This document shows positions 12,701-21,700 of a DNA stretch of 64,000 nucleotides, piece after piece (position 1 is the first letter of the stretch; each line of letters begins with the position of its first letter). The stretch is taken from NCBI GenBank assembly GCA_947623455.1, contig OX392535.1, positions 38,154,688-38,218,687 of the forward strand. The letters run 5' to 3'. Made by a program: the position numbers and the translations under genes. Source of the stretch: Mimachlamys varia (taxonomy: Eukaryota; Mollusca; Bivalvia; Pectinida; Pectinidae). The notes below the pieces were generated by a model. The model was not told where the DNA came from, did no database searches, and saw only the letters and a program-made list of their open reading frames with translations.

Positions 12701-15700
12701 AATTAACATTACTGGAAACAGGCCCTTTCACATTGTTCAAGATTGTTGAGGAGTTGAAAACACTTAAGGGTAAACTATATACAATGTAGCATATATTTAT
12801 ATAAAACGGATATCATGCTGACTTTTAAAAATCGTTAAACTTGCTTCAGTTCCTATTAACGTATCGTGCGGAACATTAAATAATTAATAAGACAACCGTT
12901 TAGTATTGCGTCACAATTTCTGACATTTCACAACGGGCCTACCTTGCTGCTAGCTTCCATTTGCCGCCACTGATTCCGAATGTACTGCCACAGTTGAAAC
13001 CGAGCCAGCCCCACCTGTGATGAAAGTCTCAAACATTACACTCCGTGGTACATAAGTATACATGTATAGTTATTCGGGTAGTTCGGGTATCTTCATAAAA
13101 GAATATACATGTATATCTTTTATGTTTGGTGATAATTAATCTAAAATATAATTCAAACTTGTGATAACACCACAGATATTTATTTCATGTGATAAGTATT
13201 GTATGAATCTATGATATGTTTTAACCGCGTATTAGCTTGAGATAAGTATTTTATATTTCATGTAAAATGTTTGTACTTTGTGTTTCATGTTAAGGACCAC
13301 AGTGGAAATAAGTCTCTGACTTTTCTGTGTTATCCTGGTAAAGCATGTATTGTATTATGTTGTAAATGTACTGAACTTTAATGTATTGATGCAATGTTTT
13401 ACCAAATAAATCTATCTATCTATCTTTGGAACGAAAGAAAAAAACATAAGTGTACTCAGTGGTGTAAGATAAGGAAATTCCACCCTCGAAGCAAAGCGTC
13501 GGCTTTTTTCCTTTGAAAACCCCAAGGAAGGAATTTCTTTATCATGCACCTCTGGTCATGAATGAGTCTTGCTTTTTTGTTTACAAAATACTGTTCTGAT
13601 CTACTGATATACGTACCAAAGTATAAACAATCCCAGTAGAGCGTTGACCGAATTGCCATGATGAACAGTTTCGCCTTCTTTGGAAAATCGTCCATAACGC
13701 GGCTTCACCATAATGGCGGCGATCAAGGCTGTAGTTCCTCCAACTAAGTGAACTGGCCCCACCCCTGCCACGTCGACCACGTGGAGTCTCTTAAGCCAGC
13801 CATTGGGGGCCCAGATCCAGTGGGCCGGGAAACTGTATACCAGCGTGTTTAGGAGACAAAAAACGATGTAGGCCGTCAGCTTTGTCCGCTCCGCCACGGC
13901 ACCTAAATTCGACAACAGAAATTTTGGTTAATTAGTCTCCAGGACGCAATTATGTTAAAGCACACATAAGCATGCGTAACTTACCCTTTTTTCAATTACG
14001 CAAAGTCGGAATTTGGGTTGGAACTTCCAATTAGTATTAAAACGTTGGATAGAATGTCGGGAGAAATAAGGCCTACCGGGAATATCGGTACAAATTCAAA
14101 TACACCGGTTTATGCATGGTATGGATAAAAATCAGAGAATACCAAAGCGTCAACAAAACTCCATAATCCGAACTCAAAAATCGATTAAACCAGGGGCAAA
14201 ATGAACACATGATTTACATGGAGACTCTTGTAAAAGTACAAGAGAATAATACGAGGTGTTCCGGAGAGTAACCGCCTTTTGCTTCTATGTCAAATGTAAA
14301 TGTCATTCCCTCAAAGTGAGCACCGAAGCATAATCAACAAGCAAAGTGACACTGGCCCCAGTCTAAACAGCTAGTATTCTTATTGTATATGCTGTGTTTT
14401 CCAACATGATATCGATGTCTTCATATAGTCATATACTTTGAGTTGATACAATTATTAAGTTTTCAATATGTTTCTGAATTGAGTAAACTAGAAAAATGTC
14501 TTTATTTAGCGACTAAACAACGTAATGACGCCATTTAATTGTTTAATTTCTATATGTTGGTCTATTAAGTATAAAATATATGAACTACTGTGTACTGTCA
14601 TATTGACGGTATGTTCATTTTTATAATATATAGTAAAACTAAAGTGTATGTGTATGTTAAACTATTAAGCATTATGTACATGTATTTTTGTAATTGTGTA
14701 CTGTGTCATATTATATAATATTGCATTGTTTTGCAATGTCTTCTCTCTGATGTGTTGAAAAACAAATAGAAATTAAAGAATCTGAATCTGAAACCGTTGC
14801 TAGAGAACAAGAGATTGGAAGCGAGAGAACGTTAGATGCAAGTGTAAAATAGTGTAGGAAGGGCATTTTTGTTTGGGGGGGAGGCAGATCAATTAGATTG
14901 CATCAGTGCCCCCTTTTCAGACCGATCAGAAGGAAGTTACCTCCTACTGTTGTGGGGACGCCGTATTAGTACTTCGTAAGGACTTGCTGGTCTGTTGCAC
15001 ATTTTCCAAAATTACAGAGAAACCACTTAAATAGTCTGACTAATGAATGTTTGTACATTTTTTTCAGATTTCTTTATTCCTTGTGCAAAAACACATCGGA
15101 GAGTAGACATACATGTATGTATATTACAAATTCATAATGAAACATGTTAACAAAAACAGTCATATCAACAATAAAAGCATATTGTATAACGGCAAGCATG
15201 ATACCAGTATGTATTATCATTAACCATGCAGTACGACAAAATGACAGCATATATTATTTTTTATAAGCATTTTACAAATACAACCTATTGAAATGTAAAT
15301 TGGAAAAAGTCGATATAAGACTATACAGTGCTATTCCGACGTTTACTACTTAAAAACAAGAATTTTCCTAATCTATTCAATTCCTTAATATTTTGTGTAT
15401 TAAATAGTTGAATCAATTTGAAAACACTTGGTCGTTTATAATAATAAGGCTTAATAAATTCGCACCTTAAGTCGTTATAAAAGTTACACTTTAATATAAA
15501 GTGAAATTCATCTTCAATGCTATAAGAGGTACATAAATTACAAAATCTTTTATCCCTATGAAGGTTTCTATAACGCCCCTGTTCAATATTTAAATTATGT
15601 GAGCTAAGTCTAAAACGAGCTATAACCTTTTTATATGAGTTGTTTATTGATTTTCTTAAATATAAATGCAGTGTAAAATTATCTATCAGATGTCGATAAA

Positions 15701-18700
15701 GGAAACCTTTTGAAGTTGATTGTATATTTGCTAGTATTTCCTGCCGATAAATATCAAAAAGTTTTCGTCAATGATTGTATGGGTATTTCTGTCATTAATT
15801 GCATTGTCCCAAAGGTAAGTTAAACCCAATTTGTTAAGTTCAGTGCGGATATCTGAAATCCAGCTATCATTAGACAAAGTTCTTTCCTCGTAACATGATT
15901 TTAAAATGCAATTATTCGTAGTTTTTAATTTTAACTAATATTTGATAATTTTCAATTTCCTACATACAGACAAAGGTAATCTTCCTAACTCACAATAAAC
16001 TAAGTTGTTACAAGTACTCTTCTTAACTCCGAGTAGCCTTTTACAAAAAAATGTATGTATCTTTTCAACATCCAAAGCCTTATGAAATCCCCATACTTCC
16101 GCACTATAAATTAAAATGCTATTGACATAAGTGTCGAATACAGATCATTGTGTTGTGATATTAAAACTATGATTTTTGAACTTATTACAAAGTGCATAAT
16201 ATGCCTTATTACCTTTATCTGCCACATGTTTTTGAGTAACATTAAATTTTCCGTTATAATTAAAAAGCATGCCAAGATAATTGAATTGGTTAACGACTTG
16301 GAGCTCTTTAGTGTCATAAAACCATTTCTCATTTTTTCTTATCCCACCACCATTCCTGAAAACTACTATTTTTGTCTTATCAGTGTTCAAATTGAGTTTG
16401 TACTTTTCATTATATGATTTGAGAGCTTCCAGAATTTGTTGTAACTTTTCTGGCGTTTCTGCAAATAGCACAGTATCATCGGCGTACATTAATAGAAAAA
16501 CATTGATTAAATTGATTTCGATTGATGGACAACCTTCTTTTATAAAATGTATTTCACAGTCATTGACGTACATGGAGTACAAAATGGGTGACAGAATTTC
16601 CCCCTGGAAAAGACCGATTGTATCAGGGAAAAAATCTGAATAAAAACCATTTATCAGTTATAGTTGACTTACATCTATGTACGTCACACAATGGTAAACA
16701 AATTTCATTTAGAGAAGAACAAAAGCTGTCAACACATACTTCGACATCTGTCTTGTTTAACAAAGGTGTAGCGAGGATCTCATTTAAAACACAAGTATTT
16801 TGACTAAGTTTCTGTCTAATGGCGTGTACATTCTCATCACTCCACTTTACATTTTCGCATTCACATCTAGCATGGGATTGAGTTCTAAGGAATTCTTCGT
16901 CCATATTTATATCTAGTCTTAATTTAAAACATAAAGGTGAGTGATCATACATGGTTACAAAATTACCAGACTTAAAATCGTTTACATTATGAAAGTTGTC
17001 ACCCTCTACTAAGAGGTAATCAATCAGACTGGTACCAACAGAACTGAAAAAAGTAACACTTCCATCCGGGTCAGCCGAGTGACGTCCATTCAATATCCTA
17101 AACCCAGTAGATTTACACAGAGACAATAACTTCCTGCCAAACGTGTTTACAAATTTATCTATGCTTTTCCGCTCAGTAAGATCATTCTCATTATCAGGTT
17201 GATAGTCAACAAAATCAATTAATACATTACCATCATTACCAAAGCCGTCATTAATTATCATATCAGGTCTGGTACCAGTTCTGGCATTGAAATCTCCAGT
17301 TATGTACACTTTACCGTTTGATTTATAATTTATGATAGAATTTTGCAACATTTGAAATAAATCTATTTCTTCTGTGTTGTTTTCGTAGAAAACACTATTT
17401 TCGGGGGGAAAGTAACAAAATACAATATAGCTACAACTTAAATTATCTTCAAGTTTTAACCATATTATGCTATCGAGTAGATTTTCAATCATAGATATCT
17501 TATCTTTTAAGAAATATTTATAGAAGATAACAATACCACCACCAATACCAGTTTTCCTCGGGAAGACATATTTACAATAACCATCTAAATCAAATTCATC
17601 TTTCTCAGATAACCAACATTCACTGAGACACACAATGTCATAATTGATGATAACAGACAAAAAGTCTGAATTACAGAGCTTTCCTAATAGACCTTTGCCA
17701 ATGTTCCACGATAGTACCGATAGGTCTCGCTCAGCAATACGCGGATGCGCGTCACTCTCCGCGTGGTCCTATGTACATGTACGATGACCCGAGTTACCTG
17801 CAGCTGCTGTAGCAGCGTAAGTGGCCGCCGGGGCCGACTGACCAGCCCTGTTCCCAGGAGCCTCGTGATCACCATCATATAGTTTACCATTTACATATAG
17901 TCTGTCTCTAACCAATCTGATGGAGGGCTTATCTCCCGAACTTTTAAGACGCTTTACTACAGGATATAGTTTCTTACGGCGGTCCTCAATAACGGCGGGA
18001 AACTGTTCATGAATACCGAATGGCGTACCTTGTAGTTTGTATGAACTGTTCTTCACTCGCTGGAGGTCCTGGTAGTAGATGAATCTAGCTACTATTGGTC
18101 TCTGTTTTTCGCGAACATGTTTTCCAAACCTATGGACATTTCCGAATTCGATCCTGTCCTCGATCTTAAGTTCGTGGAATATGAAGTCGCGTAGTTTATC
18201 CTCCGTCAACTCATCCCGTGATTCGCCACCAAGACCTGTAAAGACCAAATTGTTCTTCATTGAACGGCACTGTAGATCGGTCACTGTGTCAGCTAATCGG
18301 TTCCGCTCATCAAGTATTCCCTCCATCTTGTCATTAACAGCGTCCATTTCACCTTGTTGTTCTTGAAGGCGTCGTGAAAGCTGTTCTATCTCAGCACACT
18401 TTGTTTCAAACACATCACATTTATCCGCAACAAAGGCGACAGATTGTTCAAAATCGGTAATTTTCTTTTCAAATGCATTCACTCTTCTAATAGTTGTAGA
18501 TAATGTAGCATCAATGTTCTTTACCTGATGTTCTATTATATCCAGCTTCTGAATCTTTGAGATGAGAAAGTCAAGTTTTCTATGAACAGCGTTTAGATCT
18601 GTGTTACCAGGAAGCATAGCTGATGGGGTGGATGTACATGGTTCACGTAGGGTGTTAGCATTGGTATCGGATTCAGCTCCGTGCAAGACCCCGTTTACCT

Positions 18701-21700
18701 CCTTAAGTATCGCGCTAGCAGATGGAGATTCAGCACTGTTGTTAACACTACTAGAACTACTCTCATTTTTCTTCTTACGCTTCTTAGCTTTGTTGCCCAT
18801 TATGAAAAGGTGAGTTCGTAAGGCGGTAGACCGTGACGAAAAAAATTAGCGATAGCCACACTTCATATAATGTCTCAGGTAAAATCTATTATAGCACATA
18901 TACACGTACAGCACAGGTAACAAAGAGGTGAGTAGATGATAATAAATTGCTACAAAAAGTACATTTTCAGATGTATAAATATCCAATCCTCATACCTGCA
19001 CATCCAGGTGTATAATACAGTGTCACACAACGAGTTTCCAAAGAAACAGTCTGCAAAAACTATGCCATATTCCAAAGAAATATCAGAGCAATGAAAAAGT
19101 CAACACCATTGCTGCTCATGCGCTCTTCTACATTACGTTCTACACGGTATCGGCCTAGACAGGTTTCATTGTAGGGTCTGATAAATGTACAGAAGGAAAC
19201 AGTACCTGAGTATGTATGAAGGTACATGAATAGCGGCGAACAGTTGTCTACCTGATACGATTGTCGTGGCTGTGGAGCAGAGGGTAAACAGTACATGATT
19301 ATGTACAAAGGTATAGAGGCGAACAGTTGTCTACCTGATACGATTGTCGTAGCTGTGGACCAGAGGGTAAACAGTACATGATTATGTATAAAGGTATAGA
19401 GGCGAACAGTTGTCTACCTGATACGATTGTCGTGGCTGTGGACCAGAGGGTAAACAGTACATGATTACGTATAAAGGTATAGAGGCGAACAGTTGTCTAC
19501 CTGATACGATTGTTGTGGCGGTGGTACTGAAGGAAACAGTACATGGTTATGTATCAGGGTATAGAGGCGAACAGTTGTCTACCTGATACGATTGTCGTGA
19601 CTGTGGTACAGAGGGTAAACAGTACATAATTATGTATAAAGGTATAGAGGCGAACAGTTGTCTACCTGATACGATTGTCGTGGTTGTGGTACAGAAGGTA
19701 AACAGTACATAATTATGTATAAAGGTATAGAGGCGAACAGTTGTCTACCTGATACGATTGTCGTGGTTGTGGTACAGAAGGTAAACAGTACATAATTATG
19801 TATAAAGGTATAGAGGCGAACAGTTGTCTACCTGATACGATTGTCGTGGCTGTGGTACAGAAGGTAAACAATACATATTTATGTATAAAGGTATAGAGGC
19901 TAACAGTTGTCTACCTGATACGATTGTCGGGGCTGTGGAACAGAGGGTAAACAGTACATGATTACGTATAAAGGTATAGAGGCGAACAGTTGTCTACCTG
20001 ATACGATTGTCGTGGCTGTGGTACAGAAGGAGGCTTGGAAAATAAACTTGGAGAAAACCGTTCCCATGTGCTTCTCGTCTGTAAAATCAAGAGAAAATCA
20101 TGTTTTTATTCCATGATGATCAATTAGCAAGCCCCATCAGATAAGGCACAACATCATATAAAACCACCAAAAACATAACAGAAATCTTGGTGGCTGAAAT
20201 CGTTTTCTTCTTTTACGGTTTACATTTTACTCGTATATTTGTTTTCCTTACGAACAAAATGTTCATAAGACCCTTCTCATTCTCAAACACAAATTATTTT
20301 CTTAAATATTTGGAGATTTTGGGAAGACTTAAAGCTGAGTAATCCTTTCAATTTTAATGCGTTTCTGTTTGGCCCTTTGACAAGAGTTAAGAGCTAGAAG
20401 AAGAAAGATGGCTTTAAATACTCATGTAGCTAGGACAGCGCTTTCATGAATACGGTCCTAAGATTGTGTTTAAAATCCAAAACTGTTGGAAACAGTATGA
20501 ACAATTGTATTGGTATCATATATTCAACAGTTAACATTGCAAATTATATCAATTCTTTTTTTATAAACGCGAGAAAATATAAGTGACAACACAGAATAAT
20601 ATTTCGAGATTTTTCTGATGACTTTAAAGAATATATTAACTTCATTTATTTTAAAATAATCATGAAGCGAGTTATTGAACTTATGTTAGCACGGGAAGGG
20701 TCTTATTATGGGAGGAAATTTGAGTACCTGAAGAAAAACCAGGTAGTCAGGCAGATGACCCCATACTTTTTTTTACATCCGGTCGAGGAATGAACCCCGG
20801 CGGCCTGGTGAAAGGCAAACGCGCTATCCACTGCACCACCGACCACCTGATGATATTAGATTGGTATACTACTTGCCTGGGTCTAAGAAGAAAGAGCCGA
20901 CACCAGAGAAGCCGTTAGAGCCGGGCGAGTCCCCGAAGGTCAGACCATACCCGATGGCCCAATAGGTCAGTCCTCCAAACACAACGTCCACAACATTCTT
21001 GACCATTATGTTCACCTCGTTCTTCCGACTTGCCATCCCGCTTTCAAGAAGTCCGAAACCTGTAACAAAACCCAAATATTGACTCTTCCCACGAACAAAA
21101 CAACTACTAATGATAATAGATATGTCTTAACACACAAATAAACTAATGATATGACATTGACCTGACAGTACATTGATCGAGACTTATGAAGACGTTTACC
21201 TGACTGTATGGTGACATGTGAAAACGTTTACCTGACTGTATGGTGACATGTGCAGACGTTTTCCTGACTGTATGGTGACATGTGAAAACGTTTACCTGAC
21301 TGTGTGGTGACATGTGAAAACGTTTACCTGACTGTATGGTGACATGTGAAAACGTTTACCTGACTGTATGGTGACATGTGCAGACGTTTTCCTGACTGTA
21401 TGGTGACATGTGAAAACGTTTACCTGACTGTGTGTTGACATGTGAAAACGTTTACCTGACTGTATGGTGACATGTGAAAACGTTTACCTGACTGTGTGGT
21501 GACATGTGAAAACGTTTACCTGACTGTATGGTGACATGTGAAGACGTTTACCTGACTGTATGGTGACATGTGAACGTTAACCTGACTGTATGGTTACATG
21601 TGAACGTTAACCTGACTGTATGGTGACATGTGAATGTTTATCTGACTGTATGGTGACATGTGAAGACGTTTACCTGACTGTGTGGTGACATGTGAAGAGG

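Larger units (their letters stand above)
8616..12728 (-). mobile_element. PIF/Harbinger-superfamily (ISL2EU-like) DNA transposon in Amt intron 5
   Basis: Perfect 16-bp terminal inverted repeats AAAGGGCCTGTTTCCA lie at 8616-8631 and, inverted, at 12713-12728. They enclose 4.1 kb with a minus-strand DDE transposase and nothing else recognisable. No convincing target-site duplication is visible. The transposase is broken by frameshifts, so this copy is probably immobile. Family assignment comes from the transposase; the ISL2EU subgroup is inferred. Confidence 0.8.
15055..18860 (-). mobile_element. LINE retrotransposon, internally deleted (Amt intron 3)
   Basis: A minus-strand non-LTR element with a 343-residue ORF1, an APE-type endonuclease, the second half of a reverse transcriptase and a 3' region. 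It ends near ccgatgtgtttttgcacaag and gaataaagaaatctgaa on the minus strand. The centre of ORF2 (RT fingers) is missing, so this copy cannot move by itself. The exact 5' end is not defined. It resembles CR1/jockey-superfamily elements; the clade is not certain. Confidence 0.85.

Noticed and set aside
20692..20850. Functional tRNA genes at the SINE heads (also 40.4 and 47.8 kb)
   Set aside because: Only A and B boxes are conserved. No complete cloverleaf with a proper acceptor stem is seen, and each is joined to a shared SINE body.
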